The position numbers and the translations under genes are program-made. 64,000 nucleotides of DNA from Rhizobacter sp. (lineage in GTDB: Bacteria; Pseudomonadota; Gammaproteobacteria; Burkholderiales; Burkholderiaceae_C): positions 1,488,001 to 1,552,000 of the forward strand of contig JAHBZQ010000001.1 of NCBI GenBank assembly GCA_019635355.1, written 5' to 3'. This document shows, in pieces, positions 43,669-52,879 of this stretch. Position 1 is the stretch's first letter. Each line of letters opens with the position of its first letter. The notes under the pieces were generated by a model, which did not search any database, had not been told where the DNA came from, and saw nothing but the letters and a program-made list of their open reading frames with translations.

Positions 43669-45303
43669 ATGAACTTCCCCCTGAGCCGGACGACCCGGTT
43701 GCTCTGCGGCCTCGGCTTCAGCCTCTGCGCCGCCGCCGCCCAGGCCGACGTGCTGCTCGACCAGGCCTTCAGTGCCGGCCTCGGCGGCTTCACCTCGACC
43801 GGCAGCGTCAGCACCGGCAGCTACGGCGCACGCATGACGGCCTCGCTGCTGAGCGCCGATGGCGCCATTCGCTCGGCGCCCATCAGCACCGTCGGCTTCA
43901 GCAACCTCACGCTGCAGTTCAGCCGCAGCTCCACCGGGCTCGACACCGGCGAGGCCGGCATCGTCGAGTTCTCGACCAACGGCAGCACCTACACCGTGCT
44001 CGAGTCGAGCAACAGCGCCTCGGGCGCAGCGACCTTCGCGCTGCCCACCACCGCCGCAGGCCAGGCCACGCTCTACATCCGCTTCCGCGTGAACGCCAAC
44101 AGCGCCACCGAGTCGTACACCGTCACCCACGCGCGCATCGAGGGCACGCGCACCGACACGCCGCCCCCGCCCACCGGCGGCCTGCGCGACCCCGGCACCG
44201 GCCCGTGGACGCTCGTCTCGGCCGCCAACGTCGCCGCCGAATGCAAGCTCGACCCGGCCGCCCTGCAATCGGCCAACCGCACGCTCGGCCTGTCGTATGC
44301 CATCGTGCGCTACGGCAAGCTGTGCCACGAGTACTACCCGAGCGGCCGCGATTCGGTGAGCCAGGTCTACTCGACCACCAAGACGATGGGCGCCCTCACC
44401 ATCGGCGCGCTGATCCACCAGACGAAGAACATCCCCGTCACCACCACGCGCAAGCGCGGGCCGCTCGGCGAGTTCCAGCGCATCGACCACTGGCTCGACA
44501 GCTTCAGCTTCCAGCAGGCCTCGACCACCGCGCACGTGCTGGGCATGGTGAGCGACGCGTCGCCCAACCTCAACTACCCGAACCGCGAGTTCCAGTACGA
44601 CACGGTCGGCAGCGATGCCATCAACCGCCTGAGCGACGTCATCAACACCGTCGTCGCCCAAGACAGCTCGCGCCTCGGCTCCAACATCGGGGCCTTCTGG
44701 ACGCGCTACCTCGCGCAGCCGCTCGGCTTCGAGAACTCCACCTGGGGCACCTCGTCGAGCAGCAAGAACTTCGCGACCAGCTGGCAGACGACCATCCGCG
44801 ACATGGCGCGCCTAGGCCTGCTCATGAACAACGGCGGCGTGTGGAACGGCCAGCGCCTGGTCGACGTGAACTACCTGCACAACCTCGCCCACACCTCGTT
44901 CGAGGACGCCAACACCCGCTACGGCTACCTCACCTGGCTGAACGAGGCCGACAGCTGCGCGCCCAAGCCGCAGTACCGCGCCTACCCGCACGGCCCGGTG
45001 TCGAACGCCCCGAGCTGCCTGCGCACCACCGGCTGCCCGGCGCAGCAGTACGACGTGGGCGTGTTCTTCGCCGCGGGCCTCGGTGGCCAGTACATCATCG
45101 TGCACCGTGGCCTCGACATGGTGATCGTGGTGAAGGACTCCGGCGGCCAGTCGGGCGAAGAGCCCGGCCGCTTCTGGCAGGCCATCCGCCCAGCGGTGGT
45201 GGCACTCGACCCGACCTACCGCGGCAACAACACCGCCTTCTGCTCGGCCTACGGCGCAGGCAACTACGCTCCCGACCTGAAGCTGTGGGAAGGCGGCCTC
45301 TGA
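43669..45303 (+). CDS. Secreted serine hydrolase (beta-lactamase/PBP-like) with N-terminal beta domain
   Basis: A 544-residue exported protein. A signal peptide (cleaved after AAAAQA, near residue 26) precedes an approximately 130-residue Ser/Thr/Gly-rich beta-sandwich (about 28-160). A PPPPTGG linker follows. The C-terminal domain (about 175-530) is a class-C beta-lactamase-like serine hydrolase with the S235-T-T-K238 nucleophile motif in VYSTTKTMG and an FQYDTVGSD tyrosine motif. Several cysteines in the C-terminal part suggest disulfides. The substrate is unknown; relatives include esterases and D-aminopeptidases. AAAGGAG lies 7 nt before the ATG. The 213-bp region upstream holds its promoter but no other gene. 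Confidence 0.82.
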   Translation: MNFPLSRTTRLLCGLGFSLCAAAAQADVLLDQAFSAGLGGFTSTGSVSTGSYGARMTASLLSADGAIRSAPISTVGFSNLTLQFSRSSTGLDTGEAGIVEFSTNGSTYTVLESSNSASGAATFALPTTAAGQATLYIRFRVNANSATESYTVTHARIEGTRTDTPPPPTGGLRDPGTGPWTLVSAANVAAECKLDPAALQSANRTLGLSYAIVRYGKLCHEYYPSGRDSVSQVYSTTKTMGALTIGALIHQTKNIPVTTTRKRGPLGEFQRIDHWLDSFSFQQASTTAHVLGMVSDASPNLNYPNREFQYDTVGSDAINRLSDVINTVVAQDSSRLGSNIGAFWTRYLAQPLGFENSTWGTSSSSKNFATSWQTTIRDMARLGLLMNNGGVWNGQRLVDVNYLHNLAHTSFEDANTRYGYLTWLNEADSCAPKPQYRAYPHGPVSNAPSCLRTTGCPAQQYDVGVFFAAGLGGQYIIVHRGLDMVIVVKDSGGQSGEEPGRFWQAIRPAVVALDPTYRGNNTAFCSAYGAGNYAPDLKLWEGGL

Positions 45304-45356
45304 GCCTTCACCCCGTCGTCGCTTGAGAGGGGGCCCGAGGCACAATGCGTGCCCCC

Positions 45357-46055
45357 ATGAGCGACGACACCTCTTCTCCTTCATCTCCCCCGCGGCGCGG
45401 CATCAAGAGCTTCGTGGTCCGTGCCGGCCGCATGGGCACGGGCCAGATCCGCGCCCTCGAAACGCTCGGGCCTCGCTTCGTGCTGCCCTACGCGCCGCAG
45501 CTGCTCGACGCGGCGGCCACCTTCGGCCGGCAAGCGCCTCTCGTGGTGGAGATCGGCTTCGGCATGGGCCAGGCCACCGCGCAGATCGCGCAGGCGCTGC
45601 CCGGCACCGACTTCCTCGGCATCGAGGTGCACACGCCGGGCGTGGGCGCCCTGCTCAAGCTCATCGACGAACAGCAGCTCGGCAACGTCCGCATCGTCCA
45701 GCACGATGCGGTGGAAGTGCTCGAACACATGATCGCCCCGGGTTCGCTGGCCGGCGTGCACGTCTTCTTCCCCGACCCCTGGCACAAGAAGAAGCACAAC
45801 AAGCGCCGGCTGATCCAGTCGCCGTTCGTCGCGAAGCTCGTGACGCGCCTCGCACCGGGCGGCTACCTGCACTGCGCGACCGACTGGCAGCCCTATGCCG
45901 AGCAGATGCTGGAAGTGCTGTCGGCCGAGCCGGGCCTGCGCAACACGGCCGAGGGCTATGCGCCCAAGCCTGAGTACCGACCGCTCACCAAGTTCGAGAA
46001 CCGTGGCCTGAAGCTCGGCCACGGCGTATGGGACTTGGTCTTCCTGAAGCGCTGA
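45357..46055 (+). CDS. trmB: tRNA (guanosine(46)-N7)-methyltransferase
   Basis: A 232-residue TrmB. It has the SAM motif VVEIGFGMGQATAQIA, the GIEVHTPGVGALL strand, the catalytic FFPDPWHKKKHNKRR and the late CATDWQPYAEQM. It methylates G46 in the variable loop of tRNAs. Two in-frame ATGs are possible (45345 and 45357). The first lies inside CACAAT, a likely -10 element, so the second, 10 nt after it, is preferred, giving MSDDTSSP. Its stop directly adjoins the stop of convergent uppP with no gap. Confidence 0.9.
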   Translation: MSDDTSSPSSPPRRGIKSFVVRAGRMGTGQIRALETLGPRFVLPYAPQLLDAAATFGRQAPLVVEIGFGMGQATAQIAQALPGTDFLGIEVHTPGVGALLKLIDEQQLGNVRIVQHDAVEVLEHMIAPGSLAGVHVFFPDPWHKKKHNKRRLIQSPFVAKLVTRLAPGGYLHCATDWQPYAEQMLEVLSAEPGLRNTAEGYAPKPEYRPLTKFENRGLKLGHGVWDLVFLKR

Positions 46056-46913
46056 TCAGGCCGTCCAGCTGACCAGGCCCGTGTAGGCCGTCCCCAGAAC
46101 GATCAGACCGAACACGATCCGGTACCACGCGAAGACCGTGAAGTCATGCGTCGACACGTAGCGGATCAGCCAGCGGATGCACAGCAGCGCGCTGATGAAC
46201 GCGAACACCGTGCCCACGAGGAACATCGGCAGGTCGCCCCAGTGCAGCAGATCGCGCTGCTTCCACACCGAGTACGCGCCCGCCGCCATGAGGGTGGGAA
46301 TGCCGAGGTAGAAGCTGAACTCGGTGGCCGCCTTGCGCGAGAAGCCGAGCACGATGGAGCCGATGATCGTCGCCCCCGAGCGGCTGGTGCCGGGGATGAG
46401 TGCCAGGCATTGCAGCAGGCCGACCTTGAGCGCATCCATCGCCGTCATCTCGTCGACGGTCTCCACCCGCGCCTGCCGCGTGCCTTCGGTGTCGCTCTCG
46501 CCGTAGAGCCGTTTGTGGCGCCGCTCCACCCAGAGGATGATGAGGCCGCCCACGATGAAGGCGATGGCCACCGGCACCGGCTTGAAGAGGTGCTGCTTGA
46601 TCACGCTGCCCAGCAGCAGACCGAACACCGCGGCCGGGATGAAGGCCACGATCACGTTGCGCGCGAAACGCTGCGCCACCGGGTCATGCGTGATGCCGGC
46701 CACCGTGCGGCCGAGGCGCACGCGGTATTCCCAGATCACCGACAGCATGGCGCCGGTCTGGATTGCGATCTCGAACACCTTGACGGTGTCGCCGGTGAAG
46801 TCGAGCAGGGAGCCCGCAAGGATCAGGTGGCCGGTGCTGGAGATGGGCAGGAATTCCGTCAGGCCTTCGACGATGCCCATGATGGCTGCCTTGAGCAGCA
46901 GTACGACGTCCAA
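46056..46913 (-). CDS. uppP: Undecaprenyl-diphosphatase (bacitracin resistance protein)
   Basis: A 285-residue polytopic membrane phosphatase. It has the catalytic region EGLTEFLPISSTGHLIL (glutamates 16/20, histidine 29) and the second motif GTSRSGATIIGSI. It recycles undecaprenyl pyrophosphate for peptidoglycan and LPS synthesis. No ATG fits the family N-terminus; a TTG at 46911-46913 preceded by GAGGGG at 6 nt gives (M)DVVLLLKAAIMGIVEGLTE, the standard beginning, so a TTG start is assigned. The longer frame to 47018 has an unrelated leader. Divergent from the TetR gene across 187 bp. Confidence 0.92.
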   Translation of the reverse strand: MDVVLLLKAAIMGIVEGLTEFLPISSTGHLILAGSLLDFTGDTVKVFEIAIQTGAMLSVIWEYRVRLGRTVAGITHDPVAQRFARNVIVAFIPAAVFGLLLGSVIKQHLFKPVPVAIAFIVGGLIILWVERRHKRLYGESDTEGTRQARVETVDEMTAMDALKVGLLQCLALIPGTSRSGATIIGSIVLGFSRKAATEFSFYLGIPTLMAAGAYSVWKQRDLLHWGDLPMFLVGTVFAFISALLCIRWLIRYVSTHDFTVFAWYRIVFGLIVLGTAYTGLVSWTA

Positions 46914-47037
46914 ATGCGACCCCTCAAAAAAGACGCCGCATGATAGCGGCGCACTTTTGCCCTTGGATGGCGCGGGCCGGCCCCGCACCAGGCCTTGCGG
47001 CGCATCAAGTCTTTGCAAAGCTTCACAGCCGCTTCGG

Positions 47038-47083
47038 TTGACCCGCCGCGTCTAAGGCAGATACATTAATGACTGGTTGGTCA
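47038..47083 (+). promoter_or_regulatory. Promoter and candidate TetR operator of the RND efflux operon
   Basis: TTGACC (47038-47043), an 18-nt spacer and TACATT (47062-47067) form a sigma-70-type promoter. Just downstream, over the expected start site, is TGACTGGTTGGTCA (47070-47083) with inverted TGAC/GTCA ends. The placement fits self-repression by the TetR regulator whose ATG is at 47101. Confidence 0.55.
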
Positions 47084-47100
47084 GTATCTCAACCCCCCTC

Positions 47101-47775
47101 ATGCCAAAAACATCATCGGCCGCGCCCACGCGCCAGCGGCGCAAGGAAGCGCGCCCCCAGGAACTGCTCGACGCCGCGCTCGCGCTCTTCGTCGAGAAAG
47201 GCTTCGCCGCCACGCGCTCCGACGAGGTCGCGGTGCGCGCCGGGGTCTCCAAGGGCACGCTCTATCTCTACTACCCGAGCAAGGAAGAGCTGCTCAAGGC
47301 GGTGATCCAGCAGAACTACGGCAACCTGATCGCCGAAGGCGCCGGCATCGTCGACAACTTCGAAGGCCCGACCGCCGAGCTGCTGGCCATGCTGATGCGC
47401 ATGTGGTGGACGCGCGTGGGCAGCTCGCCGGCCGGCGGCATCCACAAGATCATGATGGCGGAGGTGCGCAACTTCCCCGAGATCGCGCAGTTCTACCGCG
47501 ACGAGGTGATCCAGCCCTCGTCCGACCTGCTGATCCGTACACTGCGCCGCGGCGTCGAGCGCGGCGAGTTCCGCGCCCTGCCCTATGAAGAAACGATGCA
47601 CGCGTTGATCGCGCCGCTGATCTTCATGTCGCTGCACAAGAACTCCTTCGGCGCCTGCCCGATGGAAGGCATGGACTTCGACCCCGACCGGGTGATCGAG
47701 GTCCACATCGAGCTGATGCTCCACGGGCTGCTGGCCAAGCCCACCATCACAACGACGACAACAAAAGCATCCTGA
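47101..47775 (+). CDS. TetR/AcrR family regulator of the RND efflux operon
   Basis: A 224-residue TetR-family repressor. The helix-turn-helix (about residues 12-60) reads ELLDAALALFVEKGFAATRS ... GVSKGTLYLYYPSKEELLKA, and a helical ligand domain with IHKIMMAEVRNFPEIAQFYR follows. It is co-oriented with the adaptor (13 bp) and pump genes and most likely represses the whole operon until a substrate binds. The ATG at 47101 is preferred over an upstream in-frame TTG at 47077 that lies within the operator. The poly-Thr tail (TITTTTTKAS) is unusual. Confidence 0.88.
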   Translation: MPKTSSAAPTRQRRKEARPQELLDAALALFVEKGFAATRSDEVAVRAGVSKGTLYLYYPSKEELLKAVIQQNYGNLIAEGAGIVDNFEGPTAELLAMLMRMWWTRVGSSPAGGIHKIMMAEVRNFPEIAQFYRDEVIQPSSDLLIRTLRRGVERGEFRALPYEETMHALIAPLIFMSLHKNSFGACPMEGMDFDPDRVIEVHIELMLHGLLAKPTITTTTTKAS

Positions 47776-47788
47776 GGGAAGACCTGTC

Positions 47789-48946
47789 ATGACGAAGAGC
47801 AAGTTGAAGTGGGCGATCGGGGGGATCGTGCTGCTGCTGGTGCTGGGCCTGGTGGCCAGCCGGTTGAACGCAAAACGGCAGGCGCGCGTGGCCGCCACGC
47901 AGCCGGCCAAGGCGGTGCAGAGCTATGACCTCGCCCCGGCCGACCTGGTGGCCGCGGGCAACCAGGAACTCGTGCGCACGCTCGCCGTCTCGGGCGGTCT
48001 CAAGGCCGTCAACAGTGCCTTCATCAAGGCCAAGGTCGCCGCGGAGGTGAAGTCGCTTACCGTGCGTGAGGGCGATGCGGTCAAGGCCGGCCAGGTGCTG
48101 GGCCAGCTCGACACCTCCGAACTCGCCTTGCGCGTGAGCCAGGCCGAGCAGACGGCCGCCTCGTCGCGCGCCCAGCTCGACATCGCCAAGCGTGCGCTCG
48201 AGAACAACCGCGCGCTCGTCGCCCAGGGTTTCATCTCGCCCACGGGCCTGGAGACTTCGATCTCGAACGAAGCCTCCGCCCGCGCCAACTACGGCGCGGC
48301 GCAGGCGGCCGTCGACCTGGCCCGCAAGGCGCTCGCCGATGCGCAGCTCGTGGCGCCGATCTCGGGCAACGTGTCGCAGCGCCTGGTGCAGGTGGGCGAG
48401 CGGGTGTCGATCGACACCCGGCTGATCGAGGTCGTCGACCTGTCGCGCATCGAACTCGAAGCCGCGGTCACGCCGGAAGACGTGGTCGACGTGCGCGTGG
48501 GCCAGGTCGCCCGGCTCGAGATCGACGGCTACCGCGAGCCCGTCGAGGCCACCGTGGCGCGCATCAACCCCAGCACCCAGGCCGGCACCCGCGCGGTGAT
48601 GGTCTACCTGAGCGTGAAGCCGCACCCGGGCCTGCGCCAGGGCCTCTTCGCACGCGGCACGGTCGAGCTGCAGCGGCGCAACGCGCTCGTGGTGCCGGCG
48701 GGCACGGTGCGCGTCGACCAGGCGCGCCCCTATGTGATGGCCGTCACCGACGGCCGCATCGCCTACAAGCCGGTGACGGTGGGTGCGCGCGGCGAGGCGG
48801 TGATCAACGGCGTGCGCGAGAGCGTGGTCGAGATCACCCAGGGCCTGGCCGCCGGCACGCAGGTGCTGCGCGGCACCGTGGGCCAGCTGCGCGACGGCTC
48901 GCCCGTCACCATCGCGTCGCCGGCGGCCGCAGCCGCCGCCCGCTGA
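47789..48946 (+). CDS. RND efflux periplasmic adaptor subunit
   Basis: A 385-residue membrane fusion protein of the MexA/AcrA/MdtA type. An N-terminal membrane anchor (about 8-26, WAIGGIVLLLVLGLVAS) without a lipobox is followed by a lipoyl half-domain (KSLTVREGDAVKAGQVLGQLD), a short alpha-hairpin with LRVSQAEQTAASSRAQLDIA, the second lipoyl half and the beta-barrel / membrane-proximal domains. It links the inner-membrane pump to TolC. GAGGGAAG lies about 8 nt before the ATG. It sits between the TetR gene and the pump gene (12 bp). Confidence 0.92.
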   Translation: MTKSKLKWAIGGIVLLLVLGLVASRLNAKRQARVAATQPAKAVQSYDLAPADLVAAGNQELVRTLAVSGGLKAVNSAFIKAKVAAEVKSLTVREGDAVKAGQVLGQLDTSELALRVSQAEQTAASSRAQLDIAKRALENNRALVAQGFISPTGLETSISNEASARANYGAAQAAVDLARKALADAQLVAPISGNVSQRLVQVGERVSIDTRLIEVVDLSRIELEAAVTPEDVVDVRVGQVARLEIDGYREPVEATVARINPSTQAGTRAVMVYLSVKPHPGLRQGLFARGTVELQRRNALVVPAGTVRVDQARPYVMAVTDGRIAYKPVTVGARGEAVINGVRESVVEITQGLAAGTQVLRGTVGQLRDGSPVTIASPAAAAAAR

Positions 48947-48958
48947 GGGCCCGCCGCC

Positions 48959-51900
48959 ATGTGGTTCACGCGCGTTTCCATCAGCAACCCGGTGATGGCC
49001 ACGATGGTCATGCTGGCCTTCGTGGTGCTGGGCCTTTTCAGCGTGCAGCGGCTCGCGGTCGACCAGTTCCCCAACGTCGACTTCCCGACCGTGGTCGTCC
49101 AGATGGACTACCCCGGCGCCTCGCCCGAGATCGTCGAGGCCGAGATCAGCAAGAAGGTCGAAGAGGCGGTCAACACCATCGCCGGCATCAACGCCCTCTC
49201 GTCGCGCTCGTATGAAGGCTCGTCGGTCGTGATCGTCGAGTTCAACCTCGACGTCGATGGCCGCAAGGCGGCCGACGACGTGCGCGAGAAGATCGCGCTG
49301 ATCCGCCCCAACCTGCGCGACGAGGTGAAGGAGCCTCGCATCTTCCGCTTCGACCCGCAGAGTGCGCCGATCTTCAACGTGGCGGTGCTGGCGCCCGACA
49401 ACAAGAAGTCGCCGCAGGAGCTCACCACCTGGGCGACGCAGGTGCTGCAAAAGCGCCTGGAAAACGTGCGCGGCGTGGGCTCGGTCACGGTGGTGGGCGG
49501 CGTCAAGCGCCAAGTCAACCTCTACCTGCGCCCGGCCGCGCTCGAAGCGATGGGCGTGAGCGTCGACCAGGTGCTCGCCGCCGTGAAGAGCGAGAACCAG
49601 GAGCTGCCGATGGGCGCCCTGCAGTCGGCCGAGCAGGAGCGGGTGGTGCAGATCAATGCGCGCCTCAAGCGCCCGGAAGACTTCCGCGAGATCGTGGTGA
49701 CCCGCCGCGGCGGCAACGCCATCAAGCTCTGGCAGGTGGCCGACGTGGTCGACGGCCCGCAGGAGATCGAGAGCCTCGCGCTCTACAACGGCCAGCGCAC
49801 CGTGCTGCTGTCGGTGCAGAAGTCGCAGGGCGAGAACACCATCGCCGTGGTCGACGGGCTGCAGGCCGCCCTCAAGGACGTGGCCGCCCTCGTGCCACCG
49901 GGCGTGAAGGTCGAGGTCAACCGCGACAACTCGCGCTCGATCCGCGTCTCGGTGGCCAACGTCACACAGACCCTCATCGAGGGCGCAGCGCTCACCGTGC
50001 TCATCGTCTTCCTGTTCCTGAACTCGTGGCGCTCGACCGTCATCACCGGGCTCACGCTGCCGATCGCGCTCATCGGCACCTTCCTCTTCATGTATGCCTT
50101 CGGCTTCACGATCAACGGCATCACGATGATGGCGCTGAGCCTGTGCGTGGGCCTGTTGATCGACGATGCGATCGTGGTGCGCGAGAACATCGTGCGCCAC
50201 GTGCAGCTCGGCAAGACACCGATGCAGGCCGCGCTCGACGGCACCAACGAGATCGGCCTCGCCGTGCTCGCCACCACGCTGTCGATCGTGGCGGTGTTCC
50301 TGCCCATCGGCTTCATGGGCGGCATCGTCGGCAAGTTCTTCCACCAGTTCGGCATCACCATCGTCGCGGCGGTGCTAATCTCGATGTTCGTGAGCTTCAC
50401 GCTCGACCCCATGCTCTCGAGCGTGTGGCATGACCCGCAGGCGCATGAGCACGGCCGCCGCGGCCCGCCGGTCACGCTGTACGACAAGACCATCGGCCGC
50501 GTCACCGCCCTCTTCGACCGGCTCACCGAGTGGCTGTCCGACGCCTACCAGCACATCCTCGGCTGGTCGCTCAAGCACAAGCTCAAGACGCTGCTGCTGG
50601 CGCTGGCCACCTTCGTCGCGAGCTTCTTCGTGATCCCCATCCTCGGCGCCGAGTTCATCCCGAAGGCCGACTTCTCGGAGACGCAGCTCAACTTCTACAC
50701 GCCGGTCGGCTCGTCGCTTGAGACCACCGAAGCCCGCGCCCGCCAGATCGATGCCGTGCTGCGCGAGATGCCCGAAGTGCGCCACACCGTGACCACCATC
50801 AACGGCGTGGGCGCGCCCGGCAAGATCTACGGCTCGGTGTACGTGCGCCTCGTGGACCGCAAGGACCGCACCCGCAGCGTCGACCAGCTCACCGCGCCGC
50901 TGCGCGAGCGCCTCGCGCGTATCCCCGGCGTCACCGTCACCAACATCGGCGTGACCGACCTGGGCGGCGGCAAGAGCCTGCAGTTCTCCATCCAGGGGCC
51001 CGACCTCGCGGAGCTGGAGCGGCTGTCGAACCTCATCATGCCCAAGCTGCGCGAGATCCCCGGCCTTGTCGACCTCGACAGCACGCTCAAGCCCAACAAG
51101 CCGACCGTGTCGATCGACGTGAAGCGCGATGCCGCGGCCGACCTCGGGCTCAACGTCAACGCGCTGGCCGGCACGCTGCGCACGCTCGTGGCCGGCACCA
51201 CCGCCGGCAACTGGCGCGCACCCGACGGCGAGAACTACGACGTCAACGTGCGTGTCACGCCGGAAGCCCGTAGCGACGTGAACGACCTGCTGCGCGTGCC
51301 CATCAACGTGACGGCCGCGGCCGATGGCTCGCCGCGCATCGTGCGCCTGTCGCAGGTGGCCGACGTGAAGCCCTCGACCGGCCTCAACCAGATCAACCGC
51401 CGCGACCTTAACCGCGAGATCAACGTCGACGCCAACGCCTACGGCCGGAGCTCGGGCGAGGTGTCGGCCGACATCCGGCGCGTGCTCGACAGCGTGGCCT
51501 GGCCGCCCGGCTACCGCTACAGCTTCGGCGGCTCGACGAAGAACATGAACGAGTCCTTCCAGTACGCCATCGGTGCGCTGGCCTTGGCCATCGTGTTCAT
51601 CTACATGATCCTCGCGAGCCAGTTCAAGAGCTTCCTGCAGCCGATCGCGCTGATGGCGTCGCTGCCGCTCACGCTGATCGGCGTGGTGCTCACGCTGCTC
51701 GTCTTCGGCTCCACGCTGAACATGTTCAGCATCATCGGCATCGTGATGTTGATGGGCCTGGTGACGAAGAACGCCATCCTGCTGGTCGACTTCGCGATCC
51801 GCGCTCGCCAGGGCGAGCACGGCGACGCGCCGATGGGCCGCGAAGCCGCACTGCTGCACGCGGCCGAGGTGCGGCTGCGGCCCATCCTCATGACCACGCT

Positions 51901-52138
51901 CGCCATGGTCTTCGGCATGGTGCCGCTGGCGTTTGCCCTGTCGGAAGGTTCCGAGCAGCGTGCGCCGATGGGCCAGGCCGTGATCGGCGGGGTGATCACC
52001 TCGTCGCTGCTGACGCTCGTCGTGGTGCCGGTCATCTACTGCTACCTCGACGACCTCTCCAACTGGCTCAAGCGCAAGTTCGCCGGCCAGCCCACCCCCG
52101 CTGCTGACATTGCGCCGCAGCCCGCGGGCGGGAAATAG
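48959..52138 (+). CDS. RND efflux pump permease (AcrB/MdtB family, HAE-1)
   Basis: A 1059-residue inner-membrane pump, full length for the family. It opens with MWFTRVSISNPVMATMVMLA, has the two large periplasmic loops and 12 membrane helices, and keeps the proton-relay pair in helix 4 (VGLLIDDAIVVREN). The second half contains MGLVTKNAILLVDFA. It exports hydrophobic drugs or related compounds using the proton gradient; the substrate range is unknown. It forms an operon with the TetR and adaptor genes. Its stop TAG is part of a TAGAAT sequence (52136-52141) that might be a promoter for the following methyltransferase-tolC genes. Confidence 0.95.
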   Translation: MWFTRVSISNPVMATMVMLAFVVLGLFSVQRLAVDQFPNVDFPTVVVQMDYPGASPEIVEAEISKKVEEAVNTIAGINALSSRSYEGSSVVIVEFNLDVDGRKAADDVREKIALIRPNLRDEVKEPRIFRFDPQSAPIFNVAVLAPDNKKSPQELTTWATQVLQKRLENVRGVGSVTVVGGVKRQVNLYLRPAALEAMGVSVDQVLAAVKSENQELPMGALQSAEQERVVQINARLKRPEDFREIVVTRRGGNAIKLWQVADVVDGPQEIESLALYNGQRTVLLSVQKSQGENTIAVVDGLQAALKDVAALVPPGVKVEVNRDNSRSIRVSVANVTQTLIEGAALTVLIVFLFLNSWRSTVITGLTLPIALIGTFLFMYAFGFTINGITMMALSLCVGLLIDDAIVVRENIVRHVQLGKTPMQAALDGTNEIGLAVLATTLSIVAVFLPIGFMGGIVGKFFHQFGITIVAAVLISMFVSFTLDPMLSSVWHDPQAHEHGRRGPPVTLYDKTIGRVTALFDRLTEWLSDAYQHILGWSLKHKLKTLLLALATFVASFFVIPILGAEFIPKADFSETQLNFYTPVGSSLETTEARARQIDAVLREMPEVRHTVTTINGVGAPGKIYGSVYVRLVDRKDRTRSVDQLTAPLRERLARIPGVTVTNIGVTDLGGGKSLQFSIQGPDLAELERLSNLIMPKLREIPGLVDLDSTLKPNKPTVSIDVKRDAAADLGLNVNALAGTLRTLVAGTTAGNWRAPDGENYDVNVRVTPEARSDVNDLLRVPINVTAAADGSPRIVRLSQVADVKPSTGLNQINRRDLNREINVDANAYGRSSGEVSADIRRVLDSVAWPPGYRYSFGGSTKNMNESFQYAIGALALAIVFIYMILASQFKSFLQPIALMASLPLTLIGVVLTLLVFGSTLNMFSIIGIVMLMGLVTKNAILLVDFAIRARQGEHGDAPMGREAALLHAAEVRLRPILMTTLAMVFGMVPLAFALSEGSEQRAPMGQAVIGGVITSSLLTLVVVPVIYCYLDDLSNWLKRKFAGQPTPAADIAPQPAGGK

Positions 52139-52187
52139 AATTTTTGGCTCACCCCCTTTGCCTTACTTGCCTTACCGAGAACACGCC

Positions 52188-52841
52188 ATGAACACCGAGC
52201 AAGCCCGCTTCAACATGATCGAACAGCAGATCCGCCCCTGGGATGTGCTGGACGCGAGCGTCCTGTCCCTGCTGGCCGTGGTCAAGCGCGAAGACTTCGT
52301 GCCTGCGGCCTACCGCAGCATGGCGTTCTTCGACACCGAGGTGCCGCTGCCGAACGGGCAGTGCATGTTGGCCCCCAAGATCGAAGCCCGCCTGCTGCAG
52401 GAGCTCGAGGTGCGCAAGCACGAGCGTGTGCTCGAGATCGGTGCCGGCTCCGGCCACATGGCCGCGCTGCTGGCGCACAAGGCGCGCCAGGTCGTCACGC
52501 TCGAGGTCGACCCGACGCTTGCCAAGCTCGCCTCCGAGAACCTCAAGCGCGCCTCGGTCACCAACGTGAGCGTGATGGAAGGCGACGGCAGCAAGCGCCT
52601 GCCCACCGCCGGCCCGTTCGACGTGATCCTGCTCTCGGGCTCGGTGGCGTCGATCCCGCAGGGCCTGTTGAACGAACTCAAGGTCGGCGGCCGTCTCGCC
52701 GCCATCGTCGGCCAGGAGCCGGTGATGAACGCGGTGCTCGTGACCCGCGTGGGCGAGAACGAGTTCAAGAGCGTGAACCTCTTCGACACCGTGGCCCAGC
52801 GCCTCAAGGGCTTCGACGAGCCGTCGCGCTTCCATTTCTGA
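52188..52841 (+). CDS. Divergent protein-L-isoaspartate methyltransferase-like protein
   Basis: A 217-residue SAM methyltransferase of the PCMT superfamily, with VLEIGAGSGHMAALLAHKA as motif I, VVTLEVDPTLAKLASENL, and DVILLSGSVASIPQGLL. The N-terminus MNTEQARFNMIEQQIRPWDV is a recognisable opening. It lacks the GxGQTIS substrate loop of true Pcm; the equivalent is NGQCMLAPKIEARL, so repair of isoaspartate is doubtful. It lies between the efflux pump and the TolC gene, an arrangement common in related bacteria. The ATG at 52188 is chosen because the frame upstream overlaps the pump gene. Confidence 0.8.
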   Translation: MNTEQARFNMIEQQIRPWDVLDASVLSLLAVVKREDFVPAAYRSMAFFDTEVPLPNGQCMLAPKIEARLLQELEVRKHERVLEIGAGSGHMAALLAHKARQVVTLEVDPTLAKLASENLKRASVTNVSVMEGDGSKRLPTAGPFDVILLSGSVASIPQGLLNELKVGGRLAAIVGQEPVMNAVLVTRVGENEFKSVNLFDTVAQRLKGFDEPSRFHF

Positions 52842-52879
52842 TTCTTCTTTCGAACGCAGTACAACCCAAGGACCTTTCC

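Noticed and set aside
45345..45356. Upstream ATG for trmB
   Set aside because: It lies within CACAAT, a likely -10 hexamer, and its only purine-rich sites are badly spaced; the ATG at 45357 fits better. Not excluded.
47747..50344. 865-codon minus-strand frame opposite the efflux genes
   Set aside because: Antisense to the adaptor and pump genes; Arg/His/Asp-rich with no recognisable domain.
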